The notes beneath the pieces are model-generated. The model saw only the letters and a program-made list of their open reading frames with translations, was not told where the DNA came from and did not search any database. A stretch of DNA of 64,000 bases, taken from positions 1,488,001 through 1,552,000 of the forward strand of contig OY781061.1 of NCBI GenBank assembly GCA_963676515.1. The letters are read 5' to 3'. Every line of letters begins with the position of its first letter. The first letter of the stretch is position 1. Positions 33,370 to 43,456 of the stretch are shown in pieces. The translations under genes and the position numbers were made by a program. This DNA is from G963667145 sp963676515 [NCBI: Candidatus Cloacimonadota bacterium]. Lineage in GTDB: Bacteria > Cloacimonadota > Cloacimonadia > G963667145.

Positions 33370-34650
33370 ATGAGATTTTATAATACCAACAACAGAAGTC
33401 AAATAGTGGATTTGAGCACAGCCATCGTGCAAGGTATGCCTCAGGATAGAGGATTGTATATGCCTTGTGATTTGCCAAAAGTAAATTTTTTGTCTTCGCT
33501 AAAAAAGATGAGTTTGGAAGAGATTTCTTTGGAGATAGCTACTAAATTTTTGGACGAAGATTTGAGTAAAGCTCAGATTCAGGACATTGTGCAAGATTCT
33601 ATCAACTTTCCAGCACCAGTCGTGCCTGTGGAGCAGAATATAGGCTCTTTGGAGCTTTTTCACGGACCGACTCTTGCTTTCAAAGATTTCGGGGCTCGCT
33701 TTATGTCAAGATTGCTCAGGGAATTAAACAAAAAACTGAACAAAGAAATCACGATAGTGGTGGCTACTTCGGGCGACACTGGTAGTGCGGTTGCCAACGG
33801 ATTTTTGGGCGTAGAAGGCATTAGAGTGGTAATCTTGTATCCTTCGGGTAAGGTTAGTCCTTTGCAAGAAAAGCAGTTGACCACTTTGGGAGAGAACATT
33901 ACAGCTTTGGAGGTTGCAGGAGATTTTGATGATTGTCAGGCAATGGCAAAAGCTGCTTTGTCCGACGCAGATTTAGCGAGCAAGATGCAGATTTCTTCGG
34001 CTAATTCGATTAACATCGGCAGGCTGATACCGCAGACTTTTTACTATTTTGGTGCTTTATCACAAATAGAACAGGAGAGCTTTTGGGTGAGCATTCCCAG
34101 CGGAAACTTCGGCAATCTGACCGCTTGTGTTTTCGCCAAAGAGATGGGATTGCCAGTGGAGAAAATTGTGGCTTCGTGTAATGCAAACAATGTTGTGCCT
34201 CGCTATTTGGCATCGGGAGATTACGCTCCAAACGCTACTATCCATACGATAGCTTCGGCGATGGATGTAGGCAGCCCGAGTAATACAGGCAGACTCTTTG
34301 ATTTTTATGAGAACGACTTGGAAAAGTTCCGCCGAGATTTATTGGGAGTGGACTTCACAGATGAGAAGGCAAGAGAGGCGATCAGAGCGGTTTATGCTCG
34401 CTGTGGATATCTCATGGATCCACACGGTTCTTTTGCTTATATGGGCTTAAAAAAGTTGTTGCCAGCGGATAAATATGGTGTGTTTGTGGAAACAGCTCAT
34501 CCAGCTAAATTTTTGGAAGAGGTGAAAAAGATTATCGGAGAAAAAATAAAATTGCCTGAACGACTGGCAGTTTATGCTAAAAAAGAGAAAGTAGCTTTGC
34601 AAGTTGACACGGATTATAACAACTTCAAGCAGTTTCTTTTGAGTCTATGA
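33370..34650 (+). CDS. threonine synthase thrC: threonine synthase
   Basis: 426-residue PLP enzyme converting O-phosphohomoserine to threonine. N-terminal MRFYNTNNRSQIVDLSTAI is typical, and HGPTLAFKDFGARF contains the Schiff-base Lys105. The glycine-rich phosphate loop appears as ATSGDTGSAVANGF near 137. GGAG lies just before the ATG. Its last four bases overlap tsaE (ATGA), starting a run of tightly packed housekeeping genes. Confidence 0.94.
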   Translation: MRFYNTNNRSQIVDLSTAIVQGMPQDRGLYMPCDLPKVNFLSSLKKMSLEEISLEIATKFLDEDLSKAQIQDIVQDSINFPAPVVPVEQNIGSLELFHGPTLAFKDFGARFMSRLLRELNKKLNKEITIVVATSGDTGSAVANGFLGVEGIRVVILYPSGKVSPLQEKQLTTLGENITALEVAGDFDDCQAMAKAALSDADLASKMQISSANSINIGRLIPQTFYYFGALSQIEQESFWVSIPSGNFGNLTACVFAKEMGLPVEKIVASCNANNVVPRYLASGDYAPNATIHTIASAMDVGSPSNTGRLFDFYENDLEKFRRDLLGVDFTDEKAREAIRAVYARCGYLMDPHGSFAYMGLKKLLPADKYGVFVETAHPAKFLEEVKKIIGEKIKLPERLAVYAKKEKVALQVDTDYNNFKQFLLSL

Positions 34651-35048
34651 TAAGCAAAAATTTGTCAGACATTAGTTCCTATGCCCACGAGCTTGCTAGC
34701 AGATTGACAGTGGGTACAGTCGTGAGCTTTAGCGGTCCTTTGGGAGTAGGCAAGACTTCTTTGATCAAAGCTCTTTGCAAGGAGCTAGGAGTGGAACAGG
34801 AGGTCACTAGCCCTTCTTATGTGTTGATGAATCACTATCAGGGGAGAGTGCCGATTTTTCACTTTGATTTGTATCGTCTGGAGGAGAAGGAAGAGGTTTA
34901 TGAGCTAGGACTGCAAGAATGTATGGAGCAAGGGGTATGTTTCATAGAGTGGCCAGAATTGGTGGAAGACCTTCTGCCTGCAGAGGCTATCAGGTTGAAA
35001 ATGAAATTTAAAAAAGAGAATATAAGACAGATAAACGAGGAAAGTTGA
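34647..35048 (+). CDS. tsaE: tRNA threonylcarbamoyladenosine biosynthesis ATPase TsaE
   Basis: 133 residues with Walker A GPLGVGKTSLIK near 30-41, switch region EVTSPSYVLMNHY near 58, and HFDLYRLE near 74. TsaE drives the TsaB/TsaD complex that makes the universal t6A modification at tRNA position 37. Length is typical. Overlaps thrC by 4 and lysS by 4 bases. Confidence 0.93.
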   Translation: MISKNLSDISSYAHELASRLTVGTVVSFSGPLGVGKTSLIKALCKELGVEQEVTSPSYVLMNHYQGRVPIFHFDLYRLEEKEEVYELGLQECMEQGVCFIEWPELVEDLLPAEAIRLKMKFKKENIRQINEES

Positions 35049-36547
35049 TGCAAAATAACGACAAACAAATTATCGGGTTGAAGAAGCAGAAGTTACAGAA
35101 GCTAAAAGATTTGGGAGTAAACCCTTATCCTATAGAAAATCAGAGAGATACGCTTATAGAACAACTTTTGAGTGATCAGCAAGGGTGTATCGATGCAGCC
35201 AAAGAGGTGGTGATATGTGGAAGGTTGCGAGCTCTCAGACGGCAGGGGAAGATAGGATTTGCCGATCTGGAAGATAGCAGCGGCAGATTGCAGATGTATG
35301 TGAGCAAGCAGGAGACGGGTGAGGATAATTACGAGGTGTTTAAACTTTTTGATTTGGGCGATATTGTGCAGGCTCAGGGCGTAGCTTTTATTACGAAAAC
35401 AGGGCATTTTTCTCTTAAGGTGAAAAAAGTGGTGATGCTGAGTAAGGGGATAAGACCTCTGCCAACGGTGAAGCAAAAAGAGGTGGATGGTAAACTGGTG
35501 CGATTTGATGAGTTTGTGGACACAGAGCTGCGATATCGGAAGAGATACTTAGATCTTATTTTGAATCCTGATGTGAAACGGACTTTTGAGTATCGGGCGA
35601 AAATAGTAAGTAAAATTAGGCAAATATTGGACGAAAGAGGATTTCTGGAGGTGGATACCCCCGTGATGCAACCTCTTTATGGCGGTGCGAACGCCAAGCC
35701 GTTTACCACTTTTTATAACTCTTTGGGCAAAGATTTTTATCTGCGGATAGCCACGGAATTGTATCTAAAAAGGTTAATAGTCGGTGGATATGAAAAGGTG
35801 TATGAGATAGGTAAAAATTTCCGTAACGAAGGCGTAGATAGGACTCATAACCCTGAGTTTACGGCTATCGAGTTGTATGAGGCTTATAGCGATTTGCAGG
35901 GGATGATGGAGATTACTCAGGATATTTTGGTGCTTGTGGCAAAAGAGGTGATGGGCAAAGACGAATTTCTTTTCAATGGTTACAATATAAAGGTTGCAGC
36001 TCCTTTCAAAAGGGCGTCGATGGCTGAGCTGGTGCAGGAGTATACAGGAGAGGATTTTTCGGAGCTAGATTTTGATAAGCTGTCCGATTTTTGTAAGAGC
36101 AAAGGAATAAAAGTTTCTCCATCTATGGGAGCGGGAGCTCTGCTGGCGGAGGTGTTTGATGCTTTTGTGGAAGATAAACTGATCCAGCCGACTTTTGTGG
36201 TGGATTATCCCAAAGAAATTTCTCCTCTGGCAAAAGAGAAAGATGAAGACAAGAGGCTTACAGATAGGTTTGAGCTTTTCATCGGTGGTAAGGAGTTTGC
36301 TAATGCTTTTTCTGAGCTAAACGATCCACTGGAGCAGTCTGCGAGGATGGAAGATCAGTCCAAGAAGAGGGAAATGGGCGACGATGAGGCGAACACGGTC
36401 GATTACGATTTCTTGGAAGCTTTAGAATACGCGATGCCACCGACTGGTGGATTGGGCATCGGCATCGACAGATTGATAATGCTCCTCACGGAAAACGACT
36501 CTATCAGAGATGTGATGCTTTTTCCGCAGATGCGAGCGGTGAAGTAG
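35045..36547 (+). CDS. lysS: lysyl-tRNA synthetase, class II
   Basis: 500 residues. The N-terminal OB-fold anticodon-binding domain spans about 55-150. The class II core follows with motif 2 in KNFRNEGVDRTHNPEFTAIE near 257 and motif 3 GGLGIGIDRLIML near 474. It charges tRNA-Lys. An adjacent second ATG choice is 35048 (ATGATGCAA region is ...TTGATGCAA), so the start may be one codon later. Co-transcribed with tsaE and the amidase. Confidence 0.96.
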   Translation: MMQNNDKQIIGLKKQKLQKLKDLGVNPYPIENQRDTLIEQLLSDQQGCIDAAKEVVICGRLRALRRQGKIGFADLEDSSGRLQMYVSKQETGEDNYEVFKLFDLGDIVQAQGVAFITKTGHFSLKVKKVVMLSKGIRPLPTVKQKEVDGKLVRFDEFVDTELRYRKRYLDLILNPDVKRTFEYRAKIVSKIRQILDERGFLEVDTPVMQPLYGGANAKPFTTFYNSLGKDFYLRIATELYLKRLIVGGYEKVYEIGKNFRNEGVDRTHNPEFTAIELYEAYSDLQGMMEITQDILVLVAKEVMGKDEFLFNGYNIKVAAPFKRASMAELVQEYTGEDFSELDFDKLSDFCKSKGIKVSPSMGAGALLAEVFDAFVEDKLIQPTFVVDYPKEISPLAKEKDEDKRLTDRFELFIGGKEFANAFSELNDPLEQSARMEDQSKKREMGDDEANTVDYDFLEALEYAMPPTGGLGIGIDRLIMLLTENDSIRDVMLFPQMRAVK

Positions 36548-36553
36548 CTAGAT

Positions 36554-37669
36554 ATGCTTATGAGAAGGTCTCTTTTATTTTTTTGTTTCTCGCTGTGGAT
36601 GGTAGTGTTGCCAGCTATCAATGTGGTTTACTCGAACTCGTCGCAAGGTGAGATGTTCAACACTAAAAAAATCGGCGAGATTGAGTATTACAATGTTTAC
36701 GAGCTGAAGAAACTTTTCGATGTGCAAATAGACGAAAATATTTTGGAAAACAACCTGACTCTCAGTTACAAAAGCCAAGAGCTCACTTTCTTGATCAGTG
36801 CTAGTTATGTTATTTTTGATGAAGATATCTACAATTTCTCGTATCCACTCAAGGTTGTTGAGGGGAAATACTATTTGCCTCTGACTACGCTCACGCTGAT
36901 TTTGCCCAAGTTTGATACTCAGTTTGCGTACGACAAAGATAAAGGGGAGATTACCGCCGCGGCTTACACTTATCAATCCTCGAAGATAGAGATGGTGGTG
37001 ATAGACGCAGGACACGGCGGCAAAGATCCTGGTGCTGTGGGCAAGAAATCTTATGAAAAAGTTTTGACGCTGGAGATAGCTCAAAAAGTGGCTAAATCTT
37101 TGGCACAAAACGGAATAAATGTGCTCTTGACTCGGAATAAAGACGAATTCGTAGAGCTTCGCAAGAGGGCACAACTTGCCAACGATTATAAAGCCGATTT
37201 GTTTATCTCCATTCACTGCAACGCTTCTACGCAAAGCAGTCGAAAAGGTGCGGAAGTTTTTATCTTGTCTACCTCTAAAGTTACAGACAAGAGGGTGCTG
37301 GAGGCTATCGCCGTAGAAAACTCCGTGGTGAGTAAATATGAGGGAGCTTTGGCGTTGGCTCATTATAGCGATCTGGATTTTGTCTTGAAGGATATGGCTT
37401 TATCGGAATACCTGCTGGCTAGTAACGACTTGGCACATTGCGTGCAGTCACAGCTAGTGAAGCTGACGGGATTTACAGATAGAGGCGTGAAACAAGGTCC
37501 TTTTTATGTGTTGAAAGGAGCTTTTATGCCGGCGATACTCGTGGAGCTTGGCTTTATCTCTAATCCTACACAGGAGAAACAGCTAAACTCAGATAATTAC
37601 CAAGCCAAGTTTGTACAGGCGATAATAAATGGAGTGATGAAGTTCAAAAAAGATTATGAAAAAATTTAG
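36554..37669 (+). CDS. secreted N-acetylmuramoyl-L-alanine amidase (Amidase_3)
   Basis: 371 residues. A signal peptide (RRSLLFFCFSLWMVVLPAINVVYS) directs export. The first half (about 35-140) resembles the copper-amine-oxidase-N-type beta domain that often precedes amidases. The zinc amidase domain starts near 150 with VVIDAGHGGKDPGA; the other ligands are the Glu in LTLEIAQ, the His in SIHCNAS and the catalytic Glu in VELGFISNP. It cleaves peptidoglycan stem peptides, for example at cell division. It overlaps the next small gene by 14 bases. Confidence 0.9.
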   Translation: MLMRRSLLFFCFSLWMVVLPAINVVYSNSSQGEMFNTKKIGEIEYYNVYELKKLFDVQIDENILENNLTLSYKSQELTFLISASYVIFDEDIYNFSYPLKVVEGKYYLPLTTLTLILPKFDTQFAYDKDKGEITAAAYTYQSSKIEMVVIDAGHGGKDPGAVGKKSYEKVLTLEIAQKVAKSLAQNGINVLLTRNKDEFVELRKRAQLANDYKADLFISIHCNASTQSSRKGAEVFILSTSKVTDKRVLEAIAVENSVVSKYEGALALAHYSDLDFVLKDMALSEYLLASNDLAHCVQSQLVKLTGFTDRGVKQGPFYVLKGAFMPAILVELGFISNPTQEKQLNSDNYQAKFVQAIINGVMKFKKDYEKI

Positions 37670-38069
37670 TATTTTGTTAGTTTTCGTAGGAGTGTTTTCT
37701 TTGGTTTGTGCTCAAGAGGCTGATTTGAAAGAAAAGAAGAAATTTTTTTATTTGCATCAAGATGAAAGGTTTATAGGGGACAAAGATTTTTTGCAAGCGT
37801 ACACAGCTCTAGAAAAGTTGTATGATAATTTTAGAGGGGAAGAATTTACTAAACAAAAAGAAAGTTTGCAAGATTCTATTTTTTCTGTGGCAATATCCTG
37901 CCAAGAGAATTTTAACGCTGATAAAGCGGTGGAGTATTTGAAGTTTTATACGCTAAATTTTGAGAAAAGGAAAGCTCAGGTTTATGATTTGCTTTCTGAT
38001 ATTTATGCTCAAGCTGGTGAGCAAGAAAAAGCCGATTTTTACGCAAAGCAAGCAAAAGAGTTTAAGTAG
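37656..38069 (+). CDS. exported helical protein of unknown function
   Basis: 137 residues, not recognised. Signal peptide KKFSILLVFVGVFSLVCA followed by a mostly alpha-helical, charged protein. The pattern EKADFYAKQAKEF and the paired helices suggest one or two TPR-like hairpins. It overlaps the amidase gene by 14 bases, so a cell-envelope role linked to the amidase is possible. VCAQEA looks like a signal peptidase I site; a lipobox reading is weaker. Confidence 0.65.
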   Translation: MKKFSILLVFVGVFSLVCAQEADLKEKKKFFYLHQDERFIGDKDFLQAYTALEKLYDNFRGEEFTKQKESLQDSIFSVAISCQENFNADKAVEYLKFYTLNFEKRKAQVYDLLSDIYAQAGEQEKADFYAKQAKEFK

Positions 38070-38151
38070 AATTTGGTTTATTCAAGGTGAGTTTCTGATC
38101 TTGCATAGAGTACGGTAAGTATGAAAAAGCAAAATCAAGAGAGGAGAAAAA

Positions 38152-39684
38152 GTGACTAATGGCGTGATAATTTTAGATTTTGGCTCTCAATACAATCAGC
38201 TGATAGCTAGAAGAATAAGAGAGATGGGAGTCTATGCCGAAATTTTGCCTTTTTCTGTAGAGATAGAGAAAATTCGTAAGAAAAAGTCTGTGGGCATTAT
38301 TTTATCAGGTGGTCCTTCCTCTGTTTACGCTGCTAACTCTCCGCAAATTTCCCCAGAAATTTTCGAGTTAGGTGTTCCGATTTTGGGAATTTGCTACGGG
38401 ATGCAACTCATCCAAAAGATGTTGGGTGGTAAAGTGGAGGAAGTGGGAAAGAAGGAGTTCGGTAAGTCGGAGATGAGAATATTGCAGAATTCTTCTTTGC
38501 TGGAGGGAGTCCCCGAGAAATCTACTGTTTGGATGAGTCATGGAGATAGCGTTACCAATATTGCCCAAGGTTTTACCAAGAGTGCATGTACAGCTTCTTC
38601 CATTGCGGTATTGGAAGATAATGGGCGAAAGATTTATACTCTCCAATTTCATCCAGAAGTTACTCACTCGGAGTACGGCAAAAAAATTTTAGAAAATTTT
38701 GTGTTTAAGATTTGTGAAGGCAAAAAAAACTGGAATATCACCGATTACATAGACAAGAGCATAGCCGAGATAAGGAAAATTGTGGGCAAGGATCGAGTTG
38801 TTTTGGGGCTGTCTGGAGGTGTGGATTCTTCTGTGGCTGCGGTGCTGATCAATAGAGCTATTGGGGAGAGGTTGACCTGCATTTTCGTGGACACTGGACT
38901 TTTGCGGATGGATGAAGCACGGAATGTGCGGGAAACTTATGAGAAAAATTTCAAGATTGCTATAAAATATGTGAATGCGGAAGAAGAGTTTTTGGAAAGT
39001 TTGCAAGGTGTGAGTGAGCCTGAGGAGAAGCGGAAGATTATCGGGCGAGAGTTTGTCGAGATTTTCAATCGGGAGGCTGAAAAACTTGCTGGGGTTAAAT
39101 TTTTGGCTCAAGGCACTATTTATCCCGATGTGATTGAGTCCGTGTCTGTAAATGGTCCTTCGGCAACGATAAAGAGCCATCACAATGTGGGCGGGCTGCC
39201 AGAGAAGATGAACTTGAAAATATTAGAGCCTCTGCGAGAGCTTTTTAAAGACGAAGTTCGGGAGTTAGGTTTTTTGTTGGGAATACCCAAGCAGATGGTA
39301 GCCAGACATCCTTTCCCTGGTCCTGGTTTGGGGATTAGGATTTTGGGAGATGTAGATAAGCAAAAATGTGATATACTCAGGGAAGCTGACAATATTTTTA
39401 TTAGAGAACTAAAAGACAAGGGGTTTTACGACGATGTTTCACAAGCTTTTGTGGTTTTATTGCCGGTAAAGTCGGTAGGCGTGATGGGCGATTTGCGGAC
39501 TTACGAATACACGGCTGTATTGCGGTGCGTGGACACAACAGATTTTATGACTGCCACTTGGTCGAGGTTGCCTTACGATTTTCTGGAGCATGTATCTAGT
39601 CGGATTATCAATGAAGTCCTTGGTATAAATAGGGTTACTTATGACATTTCTGGCAAGCCGCCTGCTACGATAGAGTGGGAATAA
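38152..39684 (+). CDS. guaA: GMP synthase (glutamine-hydrolysing)
   Basis: 510 residues. The N-terminal class I glutamine amidotransferase has the nucleophile Cys81 in GICYGMQL and His-Glu in [10 protein letters not shown]. The ATP pyrophosphatase has the PP-loop [11 protein letters not shown] near 222. The C-terminal dimerisation domain ends KPPATIEWE, the standard end. Converts XMP to GMP. GTG start with GAGAGGAGAAAA before it. guaB follows after 15 bases, giving both steps from IMP to GMP. Confidence 0.97.
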   Translation: MTNGVIILDFGSQYNQLIARRIREMGVYAEILPFSVEIEKIRKKKSVGIILSGGPSSVYAANSPQISPEIFELGVPILGICYGMQLIQKMLGGKVEEVGKKEFGKSEMRILQNSSLLEGVPEKSTVWMSHGDSVTNIAQGFTKSACTASSIAVLEDNGRKIYTLQFHPEVTHSEYGKKILENFVFKICEGKKNWNITDYIDKSIAEIRKIVGKDRVVLGLSGGVDSSVAAVLINRAIGERLTCIFVDTGLLRMDEARNVRETYEKNFKIAIKYVNAEEEFLESLQGVSEPEEKRKIIGREFVEIFNREAEKLAGVKFLAQGTIYPDVIESVSVNGPSATIKSHHNVGGLPEKMNLKILEPLRELFKDEVRELGFLLGIPKQMVARHPFPGPGLGIRILGDVDKQKCDILREADNIFIRELKDKGFYDDVSQAFVVLLPVKSVGVMGDLRTYEYTAVLRCVDTTDFMTATWSRLPYDFLEHVSSRIINEVLGINRVTYDISGKPPATIEWE

Positions 39685-39699
39685 AATAAAGGGGAGAAG

Positions 39700-41157
39700 A
39701 TGAAAATTTTTGGTGAAGGATTGACTTTTGATGATGTTTTGGTGATTCCAAGAAAATCGGAGAAGTTGCCGAGTCAGGTGGATGTTTCCACTTTTATTAC
39801 GAAAAATGTCAAGCTCAATATTCCCTTGGTGAGTGCGGCAATGGACACAGTGACTGAGGCGGAATTGGCTATCGCTATGGCAAGAGAAGGTGGTTTGGGG
39901 TTTATTCACAAAAATCTGAGCATAGCCCAGCAGGCGATGGAAGTGGAGAAGGTGAAAAGATGCGAGAATGGCATGATTGTCTCGCCGATAACTTTGTCCA
40001 AAAATTCTACCCTGCTGGAGGCAGAAGAGACTTTTGCCAAGTTTAAGATTTCAGGTTTGCCAGTGGTAGATAGTGAAAATAAAATATTGGGAATTATCAC
40101 CAACAGAGATATAAAGTTTAGGAAATTGGATGAGAGTAAGGTCAGCAGGTATATGACGCCCAAAGAAAGATTGATCTTAGGTAAAGTGGGAACGACTCTG
40201 GAAGAGGCGAAAAAGATTTTGTGCGAGAGAAGGATAGAGAAGTTGCCGATAGTGGATGAAGACGACAGGTTGGTAGGGCTTATTACTATAAAAGATATAG
40301 ACAAGGCGATAAAGTTCCCTTGTGCGTGTAAGGATGAACAAGGGCGATTGAGGTGTGGAGCGTCTATCGGAGTGAGTGCGGACAGTATGCAAAGGCTAGA
40401 AGCTCTGGTGAGGGCAGGTGTGGATGTGGTGAGCATAGACTCGGCACATGGACACTCTCTGGGGGTGATGAATCTGGTGAGAGCCGTCAAAAAAGAGTTT
40501 CCTGACTTGGATTTGATAGGGGGAAACATTGCGACTGGGGAAGCTGCCAAAGATTTGATAGAAGCAGGCGTAGATGCTCTGAAAGTGGGCATAGGTCCTG
40601 GTTCTATCTGCACTACGAGGGTTGTGGCTGGAGTGGGAGTCCCGCAGATAACAGCTATTATGGAAGTCTATGATGTTGCCAAAAAGCATAACATCCCCGT
40701 AATTGCTGATGGAGGCGTGAAGTTTTCGGGTGATGTGGTGAAAGCTTTGGTAGTAGGAGCGAATGTCTGTATGCTGGGTGGTCTATTGGCTGGCACTTCG
40801 GAGACTCCTGGTGAGGAGATATTGCTGGATGGTAGACGCTACAAGGTGTATGTAGGTATGGGATCTCTGGCGTCGATGAAAAGAGGAAGCAAAGACAGAT
40901 ATTTCCAGTCGCAATCTGTGGACAGGAAGCTAGTGCCAGAAGGAATAGAAGGGAAGGTTGCTTTCAAAGGAAGTGCGGGAGATGTCATCTTCCAGTTGGT
41001 CGGTGGTATTCGTGCAGGTATGGGCTACACAGGAGCGAGCAACATCAAGCAGTTGCAGGAGACTGCACAAATGGTGAAAATTTCTGCTGCGGGATTGAGA
41101 GAGTCTCACCCTCATAGTATTAGTATCTCCAAGCAAGCTCCAAACTACAATATTTAA
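39700..41157 (+). CDS. guaB: IMP dehydrogenase
   Basis: 485 residues. The TIM-barrel is split by two CBS domains (about 95-205). Catalytic Cys304 sits in [10 protein letters not shown], and the flap has [12 protein letters not shown]. Converts IMP to XMP with NAD. Normal length with regulatory CBS pair. GGGGAGAAG precedes the ATG. With guaA it forms a guanine-nucleotide operon, notable in an organism that also has a purine-type degradation island. Confidence 0.97.
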   Translation: MKIFGEGLTFDDVLVIPRKSEKLPSQVDVSTFITKNVKLNIPLVSAAMDTVTEAELAIAMAREGGLGFIHKNLSIAQQAMEVEKVKRCENGMIVSPITLSKNSTLLEAEETFAKFKISGLPVVDSENKILGIITNRDIKFRKLDESKVSRYMTPKERLILGKVGTTLEEAKKILCERRIEKLPIVDEDDRLVGLITIKDIDKAIKFPCACKDEQGRLRCGASIGVSADSMQRLEALVRAGVDVVSIDSAHGHSLGVMNLVRAVKKEFPDLDLIGGNIATGEAAKDLIEAGVDALKVGIGPGSICTTRVVAGVGVPQITAIMEVYDVAKKHNIPVIADGGVKFSGDVVKALVVGANVCMLGGLLAGTSETPGEEILLDGRRYKVYVGMGSLASMKRGSKDRYFQSQSVDRKLVPEGIEGKVAFKGSAGDVIFQLVGGIRAGMGYTGASNIKQLQETAQMVKISAAGLRESHPHSISISKQAPNYNI

Positions 41158-41178
41158 TAGTTTCAAAAAGGTTATATA

Positions 41179-43056
41179 ATGAAAAAAAATAGATGGTATT
41201 TAGTGGCGATATCTTTAGTCTTGTTGACTAGTTGTTCGCTTTTTTCGGACGATTCGGACGATGAAAGCATAACAGTAATAACGCCAGATCCGCCATCGTT
41301 GACAGCGAATATTGCCGACCTAAGTGTTGATATATCTTGGTCTTATTATTCCAGTAGCGAAGCGGATAACATAGAAATTTTTCGGAATGGTAGTAAAATA
41401 GCGATGGTGTCTTATTATGAAACTAGCTATACCGACGAAAATTTGAGTGTGGGTCCAGTTTACACTTACAAGCTGAGGCTGATAAAGTCTGGGACGGCAG
41501 GGAACTATTCGACAGAGAAAAGTGTTACTCTTGCGGTGGGGGAATTCAGTCTTGAATTAAGATCTCCCGAAGCAGTTTTAATTGATAAACAATATTATCA
41601 GAGAATGAATCTTACTCTAAAGTTAGATTCCACTCAAGACTTGTATTTTATCTTCACCAACACAGACGAAACTTATAGCGTTTATAGTTCCGATTATGCT
41701 GTGAGTAGTAGTGATGGTGTGAGCTTTAGCAGTGCCACCAATGTTTCTACTTTTAGCAGAAGCGAATCGGCAACAAATGTTGGTTTCGTGGAAGCTGTAT
41801 TGCCGTCTGTAGGGGAGCTGATAGAAGGCGAACAAAGTTTGTCACAGAAATCTTTGTTCTCCGTGAGTGCTTCCGCGGCGTCGGTAGGGGATGCAGAATA
41901 TTTCTGGGAAGTGGCACCTACTAAGCCTAATAGCGTGCCTGCTACTTGTCGTAAGGTGGTGGATGTTGGTAGCAAAACTCTCAACATTTGGGTAGAGGAC
42001 GACTGCTGGCATGACGGAGGCACTAAGTCAAAACTTATCACTCCGACGATGGTGGACGCCATGGCGGACAAGTTTCTGCAAACTGGTGATGATAACGATA
42101 TTTACGACTGGGTTACCAATATTTGTGGTGAAGAGTGGGGAAGCTCTTCGAAATCAAATTTGATTTCTGAAGGTCAGCCGATAGATATTTTGCTTTGTGA
42201 TATAGAAAATGATGGTTACACGACTGGAGGGGTGTTGGGTTATTTCTGGAGTGGAAACGCACTCACCACTGAGTCTTATTCTAACCAAAGAGTGATGTTT
42301 TGCATAGACGCTCCTATCTACGCTAACGGAGATGGTACTTGGGATGTCAGCGATAAATATCCAAAGATACAGATATCTACACTTGCTCACGAGTTTCAGC
42401 ATATGATTAACTATTATCAGTTAAGTGTGAAAAAAGATGTTACTCAAGCCACTTGGCTCAACGAGATGCTTTCCATGAGTATCGAAGATTTGGTGGCTTA
42501 CAAGTTGTATGGAGATTATGACTCTTCGCCTTACTATTCCAGATTTTCTGAGTTAAATAGCTATAACGATTATTCTCTAGGGAAATGGGAGAGTGATACC
42601 AAATATTACGCTCTTAATTATGGTTTTGGGTCTTATCTTTTGCGGCAATTTGATGGTACGAACTTCGTAAAAAGCATTTATAGCACAGGTAACGAAGACA
42701 CAGACGCTGTGGAGTCGGCAACAGGCGAGAGCTTTGCCACGCTGATGCGGAACTGGGGAGCGGCTTACTTGCTGTCTGACCAAAGCTTAAACAGTGGTGA
42801 CTTTGCTTACAATGCGGACACAAGCAGTAAATTGGGCGACATCTCATATAATCTGGTAGAGGTAAACGCTTATAATGTTTATAACAATTATAATAAAAAG
42901 GTAGAACCTAAAGTTTGCGACTTGAGTTCCCCACAAGATATCGGCTCTTTGGCTAACAAATATTACCTAGTGAAAGAGGATATGCCTGCTGGAAGCTACT
43001 CGTTCACGGTGAATATGTGGGATGATGACCTAGAGCTGACGGTGGTGGCAAAATGA
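41179..43056 (+). CDS. secreted lipoprotein metallopeptidase, M30-like (HEFQH)
   Basis: 625 residues. Lipoprotein signal peptide with lipobox LLTSC, mature Cys at 20. An acidic linker and an Ig/fibronectin-III-like segment (about 40-115, VDISWSYYSSSE) precede the catalytic part. LAHEFQHMINYY near 405 is an HExxH zinc motif, followed by WLNEMLSMSIEDL where the downstream Glu may be the third ligand. The arrangement resembles hyicolysin-type (M30) peptidases. Probably surface or periplasmic protein degradation. It overlaps the next small gene by 4 bases. Confidence 0.65.
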   Translation: MKKNRWYLVAISLVLLTSCSLFSDDSDDESITVITPDPPSLTANIADLSVDISWSYYSSSEADNIEIFRNGSKIAMVSYYETSYTDENLSVGPVYTYKLRLIKSGTAGNYSTEKSVTLAVGEFSLELRSPEAVLIDKQYYQRMNLTLKLDSTQDLYFIFTNTDETYSVYSSDYAVSSSDGVSFSSATNVSTFSRSESATNVGFVEAVLPSVGELIEGEQSLSQKSLFSVSASAASVGDAEYFWEVAPTKPNSVPATCRKVVDVGSKTLNIWVEDDCWHDGGTKSKLITPTMVDAMADKFLQTGDDNDIYDWVTNICGEEWGSSSKSNLISEGQPIDILLCDIENDGYTTGGVLGYFWSGNALTTESYSNQRVMFCIDAPIYANGDGTWDVSDKYPKIQISTLAHEFQHMINYYQLSVKKDVTQATWLNEMLSMSIEDLVAYKLYGDYDSSPYYSRFSELNSYNDYSLGKWESDTKYYALNYGFGSYLLRQFDGTNFVKSIYSTGNEDTDAVESATGESFATLMRNWGAAYLLSDQSLNSGDFAYNADTSSKLGDISYNLVEVNAYNVYNNYNKKVEPKVCDLSSPQDIGSLANKYYLVKEDMPAGSYSFTVNMWDDDLELTVVAK

Positions 43057-43340
43057 TGAGCGTGACGAAGATTATAAGGGTGTGGCTGTTTTTTATGATG
43101 GTGATGTCTTGTTTGGGGATGAGCACGCAGAAAAGTGCCACTGGCAAGCTAGTGGTGGTGGGTAATGAGCCTTTTACTTACTTCATCTTGAAATGTGATG
43201 ATGGCAGTAAGCTAAGGCTGAGTGAGAAGAACCCAGAGTGGATGGCTCTGCAAGGGAATATGGTGGAGCTAATTTACACACAGACGAGTGAGAAAAAAAT
43301 ATTGCCAGTAGTGAAAGTGGTGGAGCTCAGAGTAAAGTAA
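43053..43340 (+). CDS. small exported protein, possible lipoprotein
   Basis: 95 residues, not recognised. Hydrophobic N-terminus VWLFFMMVMSCLGM with a possible lipobox (VMSC). The mature part is rich in beta strands (GKLVVVGNEPFTYFILKC, VELIYTQ, VVKVVELRVK), suggesting a small OB- or barrel-like fold. Start overlaps the M30-like gene by 4 bases, so the two are co-translated and may act together at the cell surface. Confidence 0.6.
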   Translation: MMSVTKIIRVWLFFMMVMSCLGMSTQKSATGKLVVVGNEPFTYFILKCDDGSKLRLSEKNPEWMALQGNMVELIYTQTSEKKILPVVKVVELRVK

Positions 43341-43365
43341 GGTGAAAATTGTTTAAGATAAAGAC

Positions 43366-43392
43366 GCCGCAGCTGTTGTCTGTGGCTTTTTT
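43366..43392 (+). terminator. intrinsic terminator
   Basis: GCCGCAG (43366-43372) pairs with CTGTGGC (43380-43386), one G-U, loop CTGTTGT, then TTTTTT. Confidence 0.85.
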
Positions 43393-43456
43393 GTTTGACA
43401 AAGTTTAGGGTCAAAAAAGGATAGTTTTAGATTAAAAGAGGTTTGATAAAAAAGAG

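Noticed and set aside
36575-37363. 262-codon minus-strand open frame
   Set aside because: Antisense to the amidase gene, whose zinc motifs and signal peptide are convincing.
39906-40613. 235-codon minus-strand open frame
   Set aside because: Antisense to guaB; a by-product of codon bias.
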